From contig NZ_JAPOHA010000016.1 of the NCBI RefSeq assembly GCF_026672255.1, forward strand, positions 1 through 44,835: a DNA stretch of 44,835 bases. Direction: 5' to 3'. Both the position numbers and the translations under genes were made by a program. The DNA is from Caproiciproducens galactitolivorans (GTDB lineage: Bacteria; Bacillota; Clostridia; Oscillospirales; Acutalibacteraceae). Every line of letters begins with the position of its first letter. Position 1 is the first letter of the stretch. Positions 12,923-20,885 of this stretch are shown here, one piece after another. The notes under the pieces were generated by a model. That model did not search any database. It was not told the DNA's origin and was given only the letters and a program-made list of their open reading frames with translations.

Positions 12923-15367
12923 TTGACCAGCATACTGACCCGCAAAGGAAAACAGAACTACTATCGGAAGGCCTTTTTATACGGCCTTGCAGTCTCCTTT
13001 CTTTTTTTCATCCCGTTTATTCTTTACGACAACGGCTATTTTTTATTCTACGGTGATTTTAATGTGCAGCAGGTGCCGTTCTACCAGATGTGCCACGACG
13101 CAATCCGCAGCGGAAACATCGGCTGGAGCTGGACAACCGATCTGGGCGCGAATTTCATCGGTTCCTATTCCTTTTACCTTCTGGGAAGCCCGTTTTTCTG
13201 GCTGACCATCCCGTTTCCGAGCGCGGCGGTGCCGTACCTGATGGGTCCGCTGCTGATTCTGAAATTCGGCTGCGCTTCGCTGACGGGATACCTTTATCTG
13301 GAAAGATACGTCGAGGAGAAGGACTACGCGGTGATCGGCGGAATGCTGTACGCGTTTTCCGGCTTTTCGGTTTACAATATCTTTTTTAATCATTTCCATG
13401 AAGCGATCGTATTCTTTCCGCTCATGCTGTGGGCGCTGGATGAATACATGTACAAAAAACGCAGGGGGCTTTTCGCGCTGACCGTTTTTATCTGCTGCTT
13501 CGTCAATTATTACTTCTTCGTGGGACAGGTTGTTTTTACCCTGCTTTACGGGTTTACCCGGCTGTTCAGCGGAAACTGGAAAATCACGGTGCGCGATTTC
13601 CTCCTGCTGATGTGCGAAGCGGTGATCGGTGTGCTGTGCGCCTGCGTTTTGCTGGTGCCGACCGTGCTTGCCGTGATTCAGAACCCGCGCGTGAACAGTC
13701 CGCCGGACGGCTGGAACGCCCTGCTTTACGACTGGAACCAGCGGTACGTTCATATCCTGGAATGTTTCTTCTTCCCGCCGGATATCCCCGCGCGGCCGAA
13801 CTTTACCCCGAAGTCCGAGGCAAAATGGGCGTCGCTGGGCGCGTGGCTGCCGCTGTTCAGCATGACCGGCGTGATCGGTTTTCTGCGGATGCGCAAAAAG
13901 CACTGGCTGAAAACCCTGCTCGGCATCCTGTTCCTGATGGCGTTTGTCCCGGTTCTGAATTCCGCGTTCCAGCTCTTTAACTCCTCCTATTATGCGCGCT
14001 GGTTCTATATGCTGACCCTGATGATGAGCCTTGCGACAATCATTGCGCTGCAAAGGGCGTGCATTGACTGGAAAAGCTCGATGAAATGGACAATGGGGAT
14101 TACGCTTGGAATCGCGCTGCCGATCGGGCTGATGGTGAAATCCACCCAGCAGGACGGCAATAAGACCTACACGTTCGGGCTGGAGGATTACCCGACGCGC
14201 TTCTGGTCGTATGTCGCCATCGCCATGGTGAGCCTGCTCCTTTTAACCATTATCTTTAAATATTATAAACGCGATAAAAAAGGCTTTATCCGCCGCTGTA
14301 TGGGTGGGGTGGCCGCGATTTCCTTCGTTTACGCGCTGTTCTTTGTCGCGCTGGGGAAAACCCAGAGCGAGGACGCCCACAAGGAGATGATTCCCTATTC
14401 CCTGAACGGCGGCGCGGACATCAAGCTGCCGGACACGAAAAACTGCCGTGTCGACGTTTACGACGGAATGGATAATCAGGCCATGTTCTGGCAGATTCCC
14501 ACCATTCAGGCGTTCCACAGCATTGTTCCCGGTTCCATCATGGATTTTTACCCCTCGATCGGCGTGCAGCGCGACGTGGGTTCCCGCCCGGAAACGAAGT
14601 ATTACGGCCTGCGCGGGCTGACGAGCTGCCGCTGGCTGTTTGACCCGGCTTTAAGCGGCAAGGACTTCGCCGTGGGGGAAGCGGATGTGAACGCGCCGGC
14701 CATGCCGGGCTGGCGTTACTACGCTTCACAGAACGGGTTCAAAATTTATGAGAATCAGTACTATATTCCCATGGGATTCAGCTACGATTCCTACATCACC
14801 CGCTCGGAGTACGAGCAGGTAGACAAGGAAAGCCGCCATCTGCTTCTGCTGAAAACGCTGGTGGTGGAAAACGACGACGTGAAGAAAGTAAGCGGCATGC
14901 TCAAGCATGACGACGACTTTATGTCCTCCGATTTTTCGCAGGAGGCCTATTTTGAGGACTGCCTGAACCGCAAGGCCGAGTCCTGCTCCTTCTTTGAACA
15001 CGACAACGGCGGTTTTACCGCGAAAATCAACGCCGACAAAGAGCGGCTGGTCTTTTTCAGCGTGCCGTGGGAAGGCGGCTGGAGCGCGCAGGTGAACGGC
15101 AAGGATGCGCAGATTCTGAAAGTCAACGTCGGGTTTATGGCGGTAAAGGTTCCGGCGGGCCAGTCGACCATCCGCTTCAACTATACCACCCCGGGCTTAA
15201 AGCAGGGGGCGCTGATTTCCCTTGGCGGCGCGGCGCTGCTGGCTTTTTACTGGATTGTAACCCGACGCTACGATAAAAGGCATCCGCATAAGCGGAAAAC
15301 GTACCGCATCAAGCATGCTTTACCCGAAAAACCGAACGAACCCGCCGGACCGGCGGAAAATTTATAA
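12923..15367 (+). CDS. yfhO: YfhO-family membrane glycosyltransferase
   Basis: Large polytopic GT-C-like membrane protein of 814 aa. In Bacillus and Listeria, YfhO homologues move a sugar from a lipid-P-sugar donor onto lipoteichoic acid outside the cell. About 12 membrane segments fill residues 18-480, a soluble extracytoplasmic part follows (residues about 490-745), and one last span lies near 755-775 (GALISLGGAALLAFYWIV). The N-terminal YGDFNVQQVPFY is typical. The start is TTG at 12923 with GGAGGC 7 nt upstream; no ATG nearby fits. The next gene, 20 bp downstream, encodes the matching CsbB-type donor synthase. Confidence 0.92.
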   Translation: MTSILTRKGKQNYYRKAFLYGLAVSFLFFIPFILYDNGYFLFYGDFNVQQVPFYQMCHDAIRSGNIGWSWTTDLGANFIGSYSFYLLGSPFFWLTIPFPSAAVPYLMGPLLILKFGCASLTGYLYLERYVEEKDYAVIGGMLYAFSGFSVYNIFFNHFHEAIVFFPLMLWALDEYMYKKRRGLFALTVFICCFVNYYFFVGQVVFTLLYGFTRLFSGNWKITVRDFLLLMCEAVIGVLCACVLLVPTVLAVIQNPRVNSPPDGWNALLYDWNQRYVHILECFFFPPDIPARPNFTPKSEAKWASLGAWLPLFSMTGVIGFLRMRKKHWLKTLLGILFLMAFVPVLNSAFQLFNSSYYARWFYMLTLMMSLATIIALQRACIDWKSSMKWTMGITLGIALPIGLMVKSTQQDGNKTYTFGLEDYPTRFWSYVAIAMVSLLLLTIIFKYYKRDKKGFIRRCMGGVAAISFVYALFFVALGKTQSEDAHKEMIPYSLNGGADIKLPDTKNCRVDVYDGMDNQAMFWQIPTIQAFHSIVPGSIMDFYPSIGVQRDVGSRPETKYYGLRGLTSCRWLFDPALSGKDFAVGEADVNAPAMPGWRYYASQNGFKIYENQYYIPMGFSYDSYITRSEYEQVDKESRHLLLLKTLVVENDDVKKVSGMLKHDDDFMSSDFSQEAYFEDCLNRKAESCSFFEHDNGGFTAKINADKERLVFFSVPWEGGWSAQVNGKDAQILKVNVGFMAVKVPAGQSTIRFNYTTPGLKQGALISLGGAALLAFYWIVTRRYDKRHPHKRKTYRIKHALPEKPNEPAGPAENL

Positions 15368-15387
15368 AGGAATGATCGGAGGTTGCC

Positions 15388-16311
15388 ATGCCTACAGTCT
15401 ATTTTGTAATCCCGTGCTATAACGAGGAAGAAGTCCTGCCGGAAACCGTCCGGCGGCTGACAGAAAAAATAAACGGAATGATCGAGTCCGGGCGCGCCGA
15501 CCGGCAAAGCCGCATGCTGCTGGTGGACGACGGCAGCCGCGACAAAACCTGGGAGCTGATCAGCAGATTCCATGCGGAAAACGAGCTGGTGAGCGGGATA
15601 AAGCTTGCGCACAACCGCGGGCATCAGAACGCGCTGCTGGCCGGGCTGATGACCGCGAAGGAATCCTGCGACTGCGCCGTCAGTCTGGACGCGGACTTGC
15701 AGGACGACATTGAGGTGCTCGACCAGTTTGTGGACAAGTTTATCGACGGCTGTGACGTGGTGTACGGCGTTCGGAACAAGCGCGAAACCGATACGTTCTT
15801 TAAGCGCACCACCGCGCAGGGCTTTTACAAATTCATGAGCGTACTGGGCGTGGATGTGGTGTATAATCACGCGGATTACCGCCTGATGAGCCGCCGCGCG
15901 CTGGAAGCGCTGGGCGAATATAAGGAAACCAACCTGTTTCTACGCGGCATTGTGCCGCTGATCGGCTACCGCAGCGACTATGTGTATTACGACCGGCACG
16001 AGCGCTTCGCGGGGGAGTCGAAGTATCCGCTGAAAAAGATGCTCGCGTTCGCGTGGGACGGCATTACTTCCTTCAGCGTAAAACCGCTGCGGATGATTGC
16101 GAATTTAGGCGTGCTGGTGTGCTTCGTCAGCCTGATCGGCGTGATCTGGGCGCTGATTGCCCGCTCCTTCTTAACGGCGGGGTTCTGCGGCGTCTGGTTT
16201 CTGGGCGGCGTCCAGCTTTTGTGCCTTGGCGTCGTCGGCGGGTATATCGGCAAGATTTACAGCGAAGTAAAGGCGCGCCCGCGGTATAAAATCGAAGAAT
16301 ATAAAAAATAG
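15388..16311 (+). CDS. csbB: Family 2 glycosyltransferase, CsbB/GtrB-like
   Basis: A 307-aa polyisoprenyl-phosphate glycosyltransferase that charges undecaprenyl phosphate with a sugar on the inner membrane face. The GT-A domain shows the nucleotide-binding start VIPCYNEEEVLPETV, LLVDDGSRDKTW and the metal-binding SLDADLQDD. Two C-terminal membrane helices (about residues 232-258 and 264-290) and a basic tail match GtrB/CsbB topology. It forms an operon with yfhO, the arrangement known for lipoteichoic acid GlcNAc decoration in Bacillus; the sugar used here is not known. Confidence 0.93.
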   Translation: MPTVYFVIPCYNEEEVLPETVRRLTEKINGMIESGRADRQSRMLLVDDGSRDKTWELISRFHAENELVSGIKLAHNRGHQNALLAGLMTAKESCDCAVSLDADLQDDIEVLDQFVDKFIDGCDVVYGVRNKRETDTFFKRTTAQGFYKFMSVLGVDVVYNHADYRLMSRRALEALGEYKETNLFLRGIVPLIGYRSDYVYYDRHERFAGESKYPLKKMLAFAWDGITSFSVKPLRMIANLGVLVCFVSLIGVIWALIARSFLTAGFCGVWFLGGVQLLCLGVVGGYIGKIYSEVKARPRYKIEEYKK

Positions 16312-16379
16312 TCGACTGCCGCAGAAGAAAGGAAAATCTGCGCTCAGCCGACCGAATCGGAGTATTTCCCGGGAAAAGC

Positions 16380-16403
16380 GGGCACATAGTGCCGTTTTGG
16401 CGT
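16380..16403 (-). repeat. Fragment of repeat module T
   Basis: GGCAC-ATA-GTGCC followed by GTTTTGGC matches the outer hairpin of the T module at 44190 (GGACAC-ATAG-TGTCC then TTTTAGGC), with paired base changes. It lies between csbB and the Smr gene; the rest of 16312-16495 shows nothing else. Confidence 0.5.
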
Positions 16404-16495
16404 ATTTCTAATTCGCGGGCGGGAAAAAATTTACAGGTGTACGGAAGGGATGCTTCCTGCCGCCGTGTTCGATACCCGGCCGTTTTTGGGCGCCG

Positions 16496-16756
16496 TTATT
16501 TTCCTTCCTTTAAAAGGATGCGCGTTTCGCCCGGGTTCAGGCAGACAAGCTTTGCGGCGATGCGGGGGTGTTTGAGCCGCAGGCGCACCATGTCGCGCAG
16601 CGTCTGGCCGCCGTTATAGCCGTGGATGACCCGTATTTCCGTAACCTTTTTTGTGTCGGCCCGGTTTAAAAGCTGCTCGAGGCCGCGTTTGGCTTCCCCG
16701 GCGGTCATGCCGTGGATATCCACTTCCAATATATTTCCGTGTCTTTCCTGCAACAA
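16496..16756 (-). CDS. Stand-alone Smr-domain protein
   Basis: An 86-aa protein made of only the Smr (small MutS-related) domain, which in MutS2 and stand-alone forms binds or nicks branched DNA or RNA. Both signature motifs are present: LEVDIHGMTAGEAKRGLEQL and the IRVIHGYNGGQTLRDMVRL loop (the variant HGxGxG region with the conserved His). There is no MutS2 ATPase part. Transcribed alone. The nucleic-acid target is unknown. Confidence 0.88.
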   Translation of the reverse strand: MLQERHGNILEVDIHGMTAGEAKRGLEQLLNRADTKKVTEIRVIHGYNGGQTLRDMVRLRLKHPRIAAKLVCLNPGETRILLKEGK

Positions 16757-16923
16757 TTTTATCGCCGGCTTATCCTAAAAGATTCCCGCTTTACGGGTCG
16801 AACGGAGACGGGTTTCCCGTTTTTGCGACAAGATACTTTTGAACCGATTTCGTTTCTTCTGTTCTTATAAAAAGTATTATACCATTTATCCGACAAAATG
16901 GAAGCAACACACCTATTTTTTTA

Positions 16924-16932
16924 TGCTATAAT
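16924..16932 (+). promoter_or_regulatory. Extended -10 promoter element
   Basis: TGC then TATAAT (16927-16932), 24 bp before the TTG start at 16956; no good -35 is visible. Confidence 0.5.
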
Positions 16933-16955
16933 AAGACAAAACAGGAGGGATCAAA

Positions 16956-18131
16956 TTGAAGGTTGTGGACCTGCGCAATGTCTTTGCAAGCTGCAACGAC
17001 ATGCTGATTGAAATCAGCGATAATTTTATCTATTATGCAGAAGAAAAAAAAGAGGAGGGACACAACAGTCTCTTCATTTTAGAATATAACCGCATTACGC
17101 GGCGGGAACGAATCGTTACCAATTACATACTCAGCAATCCGTCTTTTGTCCAGCATTTTTTCTGTTTCCCGGACCATATCATCGTAGTGATGGAAGGCGG
17201 GGAAAGCGAAGCCTGGATTCTGCGGATCGACAAGCATACCGGCGAAGAAAAAAACATGGCAAAGCTGAACTTTATCGGCAGCTTTGCGGACTGTACGGCG
17301 CTGGATGAAGACCATATCATCGTTTACACCGTTGAAAACGAGAAGCATCAGAATATGTTTCAGGCTTACAAAAAGCTTACAGGATTTTCCAAAATTGCGT
17401 ATCTGTATGATCTGGACGACGAGAAATACTATTATGTGCGCGACCCGCGCGTCTGCAATGCGGACAGCTCCGGCCTGATTCCCTACGAGCGGGACGGGCA
17501 GATTCAGCTTTTGGTGCTTTTGCCGCACGGGGATGAAGCAGAAAAGGAAAAATGCTATAAAAACAAGCGCTGGCTGGGCGACAATATCAACGACAACGTA
17601 TGGCTCTGCCCGCTTTTTGATTTTATTATCACCGTGAAAAACGGCGAGGAACGCGCGCCGCTGGAGCTGATTTTAAGCGCGGGAACCTGCGGCTTGGTGC
17701 GCTACGCGGGGATGGACGAGGAAAACCTGTATTTCCGCGCAAAACATTTCCCCACCGGCGATCAGCGGCTCTGCGCCTACAACAAGCTGACCGGCAAAAA
17801 GACGGTGGCGGCGGAGCTGAACCTGAAAGGGGACGAGAAACCCGCTTCGTTCTTTATCGACGTGAACGGCGCGCGGGTTTACCGCATTACGGAGAATGAG
17901 GACGACTACGAGGTGGACGGCGTTCTGAATTCGGAAATCCACGCGAAATACAGCAAGGAGCTGGGCGGGTTCCTCGCCTGTGTGGACGACCGGTTCATTC
18001 TTGCGCGCTATGTCCTTTCGGATGATAAGGATTCCTTCGAATTCAACTCCATTTATGATGTAACGACCAATGAGCAGAAAAGCTATGAATGCTGCTGCAC
18101 CGTGCAGGGCAGTACGGTGGTGCTGTACTAA
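16956..18131 (+). CDS. Conserved-looking protein of unknown function, beta-rich
   Basis: Soluble 391-aa protein, no signal peptide or membrane segment. The sequence alternates short hydrophobic strands with charged turns, and loops such as NSLFILEYNRITRRERI, EAWILRIDKHTGEEKN and RLCAYNKLTGKKTVAAEL repeat at intervals of roughly 60-80 residues. This is what one expects of a beta-propeller of the DUF5050 or WD/PQQ-like kind. No catalytic motif is visible. Start TTG at 16956 with AGGAGGGA six nt upstream. It converges with the TIGR04076-like gene, the two 3' ends overlapping by 4 bp. Function unknown. Confidence 0.85.
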   Translation: MKVVDLRNVFASCNDMLIEISDNFIYYAEEKKEEGHNSLFILEYNRITRRERIVTNYILSNPSFVQHFFCFPDHIIVVMEGGESEAWILRIDKHTGEEKNMAKLNFIGSFADCTALDEDHIIVYTVENEKHQNMFQAYKKLTGFSKIAYLYDLDDEKYYYVRDPRVCNADSSGLIPYERDGQIQLLVLLPHGDEAEKEKCYKNKRWLGDNINDNVWLCPLFDFIITVKNGEERAPLELILSAGTCGLVRYAGMDEENLYFRAKHFPTGDQRLCAYNKLTGKKTVAAELNLKGDEKPASFFIDVNGARVYRITENEDDYEVDGVLNSEIHAKYSKELGGFLACVDDRFILARYVLSDDKDSFEFNSIYDVTTNEQKSYECCCTVQGSTVVLY

Positions 18132-18397
18132 ATACGGTCCGCTTCCTCTTCCGAATCGTCCACTTGAATCGAGAATTCGACGCTCTCCCTGCAATCGGGG
18201 CATTGCAGGGAACTTTCTTTTACAACGCCTTTTCTGGCGGCGTACACAAAAGGAAAAACGGCGCTTAGAGCGGTCATGCATAAATTTCCGCTTTTTTCTT
18301 TATCAATCAGTGCGCCGTCAAAATAAATGCTGTCGCCTTCCTTGTACAGGGGGCAATTCGACTGCACAACGACCAATTTAATCTTATTTTCTTTCAT
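18128..18397 (-). CDS. TIGR04076-like small Cys protein
   Basis: About 89 aa. The plan of an N-terminal KIKLVVVQSNCPLYKEGDSI, a central CMTALSAVFPFVYAARKGV and a C-terminal CPDCRESVEFSI fits TIGR04076 proteins (a conserved Cys, a PFV helix, then a CxxC near the end). Function of the family is unknown; the three Cys could bind a metal. Of two in-frame starts, ATG at 18397 is favoured, with AAGGAA about 9 nt before it; the ATG at 18406 almost touches that site. The 3' end overlaps the convergent 391-aa gene. Confidence 0.75.
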   Translation of the reverse strand: MKENKIKLVVVQSNCPLYKEGDSIYFDGALIDKEKSGNLCMTALSAVFPFVYAARKGVVKESSLQCPDCRESVEFSIQVDDSEEEADRI

Positions 18398-18587
18398 CTT
18401 CTTCATTCCTTTTTTTATTATTCAGACGGTCATCTTCTACAATGGGAAACAGCCAGCGGGGCGAAGCAAAAGTGGGGGACACCGCTTCGCCGCTGTCTGT
18501 TGGGTGCAAGGCATAAAAAAACGCCATACACGGACTTTCATCCATATACAACGCTACCACGCACAATGCGAAATTCGAAAATACCTC

Positions 18588-18616
18588 TGTACAAAACCGC
18601 AGACAAGAGGTATAAT
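18588..18616 (+). promoter_or_regulatory. Promoter of a short intergenic transcript
   Basis: TGTACA (18588-18593), 17-bp spacer, TATAAT (18611-18616). Just downstream ATACGCAA and TTGCGTAT form an 8-bp hairpin (about 18620-18651). Confidence 0.65.
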
Positions 18617-18669
18617 AGGATACGCAATGTGCTGATTATATCAGTTGCGTATGGAGGGGTTTTCTCCGT

Positions 18670-18762
18670 ATGCAGGGGGCAAGTGTTCCCGCACCTGTTC
18701 CTGCATTGCACTTTTATATTTTTATGCCTTACAAGCAGATTATAGCTCTTTTATTCGAATAA
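18670..18762 (+). CDS. Candidate 30-aa peptide in a promoter-to-terminator unit
   Basis: ATG at 18670 with GGAGGGG (18653-18659) 10 nt upstream, stop at 18762. The peptide has a Pro/Ala start and a hydrophobic second half (LHFYIFMPYKQIIALLFE). The distal part of this unit recurs at 1-152, where a 4-nt length difference breaks the long frame but MPxKQIIALLFE stays readable from an internal ATG. Promoter, 5' hairpin, ribosome binding site and terminator are consistent with a small peptide gene or type I toxin-like unit, but it could equally be a non-coding repeat end. Confidence 0.35.
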   Translation: MQGASVPAPVPALHFYIFMPYKQIIALLFE

Positions 18763-18820
18763 TGCAACAGGAATTTTGAATTTAAATGGATTATTCGAAA
18801 TATTTTAATATGAAAAGTCG

Positions 18821-18856
18821 AAAGCTGTTCAGCAAAGTTGCAGGACAGCTTTTTCT
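18821..18856 (+). terminator. Terminator of the short intergenic transcript
   Basis: AAAGCTGT (18821-18828) pairs with ACAGCTTT (18845-18852), followed by T-rich sequence; duplicate of the hairpin at 122-154. Confidence 0.7.
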
Positions 18857-18866
18857 ATAGTTTAGC

Positions 18867-19560
18867 CGGGCACAGCGCCGTTTATTGTTTCTCCTGCGGC
18901 GGGGCGGCGCTTGAACAACTTGAAAGTTTTAATCAAACTTTTTCAAAAGTTTGCGAGGTTTGGGGCGGAAGCCCCATCGTTCCCTTGCCTTTTAAAAGCG
19001 CAGGAAGGGAGCAGAAACAGTCCGGTGGACTGTTTCTGTGTGGGGAACCCTCGCCGGGGGTTCCCCGGAGGGTTGGAACTGGATCCTGTTTGATGTTTTC
19101 TGACAGGCCGTAACTATCCCTTTGTTCTTCATATTGAATTACAGAAATGATTTAGTCTGCCCTCAGGCCGGGCGGGCCCCTACTTTCGGGTTCGTCCGAA
19201 AGTAGGCAAAGGACGAGCAGGGGGCTTTTGAATCCCGGCGAGAGGGTTCCATAAAAGCCCCCTGCACTCCTGAGGTATCCCCAAAGGGCCTTTGAGGTAC
19301 ACGCATTCTATGTGGTTTTCATTGACGTTCCTCCAAGGCAGCTTAGAGAAAAAAAGTGACTTATTATAAAACATGCGTGCGATCAGCCGCCCCGGCGGGA
19401 GGGTTCCATAAAAGCCCCCTGCACCCTGAGGTATCCCCAAAGGGCCTTTGGGGTACACGCATTCTGTGTGGTTTTCATTGATGGAGTCCTACGTTAGCCT
19501 TCCGTTGGAGGAACGCCGCTTGCGGCGTGGGGGAAACGGCAAATCGGCGCTGTGCGCCCG
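18867..19560 (+). repeat. Composite mosaic repeat, copy 2, with inverted T modules at both ends
   Basis: Order: degenerate T, inverted (18867-18910); Q (18910-19085) with AAACAGTCC/GGACTGTTT and GGGGAACC/GGTTCCCC hairpins; R linker (about 19100-19150); P (19152-19252) with CCTACTTTCGG (19179-19189) against CCGAAAGTAGG (19196-19206); two S modules from 19253 and 19411; T (19499-19558) with nested stems CCGTT/AACGG, ACGCCGC (19513-19519)/GCGGCGT (19522-19528) and GGCGC/GCGCC (19546-19558). This is the most complete plus-oriented copy. No gene inside. Confidence 0.88.
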
Positions 19561-19580
19561 TGCAGGCTTAGCCTGCAAAA

Positions 19581-19606
19581 AGCGCCGGGGCGAAAACCCC
19601 GGCGCT
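19581..19606 (-). terminator. Terminator of the PrsA-like gene
   Basis: AGCGCCGGGG (19581-19590) and CCCCGGCGCT (19597-19606), a perfect 10-bp stem with a 6-nt loop; T runs on both sides, so it can serve either strand. Confidence 0.88.
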
Positions 19607-19616
19607 GATTTTTTGC

Positions 19617-20729
19617 TTATTTACCGGATGCTGTGGAAGCGGGCGTCGAAGCTTGGGGTGCCGCAGGAGCTGCTGCGGAGGAAGCCGCGGCTACAAACAT
19701 GGAAGGACTGTAGGAATCCAGCGCCTTCTGATTCAGGGTGATGTTGGAGTAAGACTGCGCCGCCTTCTCCATATCCTTGGAGAATTCCTCGGCTTTCATT
19801 TCAGCCAGCAGATTATTGCGGCTGCTTTCCGCGCCGAGCTCATCCTTCGTCTTCGCCGAAATATCGTTCTTCATCACGACGAGGTGAGCGCCGGAAATTT
19901 CAGCGGATTTCACTTCGCCCGGCTTCATGGAATCCAGCAGCTTTTTCAGTTCCGCCGGATAGCCGGTGCTTGTGTTCAGATTTTCGGTAACATTCTGAAG
20001 CTGCTCGGTTGTCTGCTTGGAAGCGGTTTTGTACTCGTCGGCAATCTGCTTCATCGTCTTCTTCTTGGAAGCAACATCCGCGGCGTAAGCGTCGAACTGC
20101 GCCTTGACGGCGGCCTTTTCCTTATCCGTAAACGCGGCTACACTGCCGTCGGATTTTGTATTGTACAGGGATTTCGCAATAAAGGTGAAATCGGTGTAAT
20201 TCTTTTCAAAATAGGATTTGAGTTCGGATTCGGGAACCTCTTTCTTGCCGCCCTTGCCGTAAAGCCCGGTGAAGATTTTTTGGTATTTGGTGTAGAAATC
20301 CGCATAGGCAAGGTTGAAGGACTCCTTTGAAATTCCGTATTTTTCAAGGGTGGTGCTCGCCTGTTCCCACTGGGCGTCGGTTGCGCTGCCGATTGCTTTG
20401 GTCTCCTCCGGCGTAAGGGTCAGGTTCAGCTCTTTCATTTTATCGTTTAAAACGAAAAGCATCTTGGTGTAGGTGAGCGCTTTGTCCTTCATATAAGCAT
20501 CGGCACTTTTGTTTTCGATTTTCTGATCCAGCACGGGTTTTGTCGGGTCCGTTTTCATGCTGTCCGCGCCCTGATAGGCGGCATATAAATTATAGATGTA
20601 GACTCCGATCGGAGCGGTAAAGCTGTCGTTTTTCATGGCCCAGCTTTTGTCGGTGGAACACGCGGCGGTGCTGGCCGCCATGGCAAATGCCAGGAGGACG
20701 GCGACGCCCTTTTTTAAACTTTTTATCAT
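19617..20729 (-). CDS. PrsA/SurA-like foldase lipoprotein
   Basis: Exported lipoprotein of 370 aa, probably a chaperone or peptidyl-prolyl isomerase acting on secreted proteins. The signal peptide (MIKSLKKGVAVLLAFAM) ends in a lipobox with Cys (AASTAAC) near residue 24. SurA-N-like helices follow, then a parvulin-like region (TGYPAELKKLLDSMKPGEV and ISGAHLVVMKNDI), and an Ala/Ser/Pro-rich C-terminal tail. The ATG at 20729 has GGAGGT four nt upstream; a longer frame to 20819 lacks a site and would bury the signal. It follows mfd by 156 bp on the same strand and ends at the strong terminator 19581-19606. PPIase activity is inferred. Confidence 0.87.
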   Translation of the reverse strand: MIKSLKKGVAVLLAFAMAASTAACSTDKSWAMKNDSFTAPIGVYIYNLYAAYQGADSMKTDPTKPVLDQKIENKSADAYMKDKALTYTKMLFVLNDKMKELNLTLTPEETKAIGSATDAQWEQASTTLEKYGISKESFNLAYADFYTKYQKIFTGLYGKGGKKEVPESELKSYFEKNYTDFTFIAKSLYNTKSDGSVAAFTDKEKAAVKAQFDAYAADVASKKKTMKQIADEYKTASKQTTEQLQNVTENLNTSTGYPAELKKLLDSMKPGEVKSAEISGAHLVVMKNDISAKTKDELGAESSRNNLLAEMKAEEFSKDMEKAAQSYSNITLNQKALDSYSPSMFVAAASSAAAPAAPQASTPASTASGK

Positions 20730-20885
20730 AGTTACCTCCATACGCTTGCGCGCGAAATTTCGAAAGACGCCCCCAGTACGGAGGCTTTCTTTATCATAAC
20801 CAATTTTATCATTATACACGAATTAAAATTGCTTGTCCAGACAAAAACCGTCACATTTTATAAACTGTATGGAAATGCCGCGCCG

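Noticed and set aside
18384-18566. A minus-strand 60-codon frame upstream of the TIGR04076-like gene
   Set aside because: Composition is not absurd, but no ribosome binding site or promoter was found and it overlaps the next gene's start by 14 bp; kept out of the features for lack of support.
18867-19560. Composite repeats taken as IS remnants
   Set aside because: No transposase-like reading in any copy; the hairpin modules and T ends fit a non-autonomous element better.
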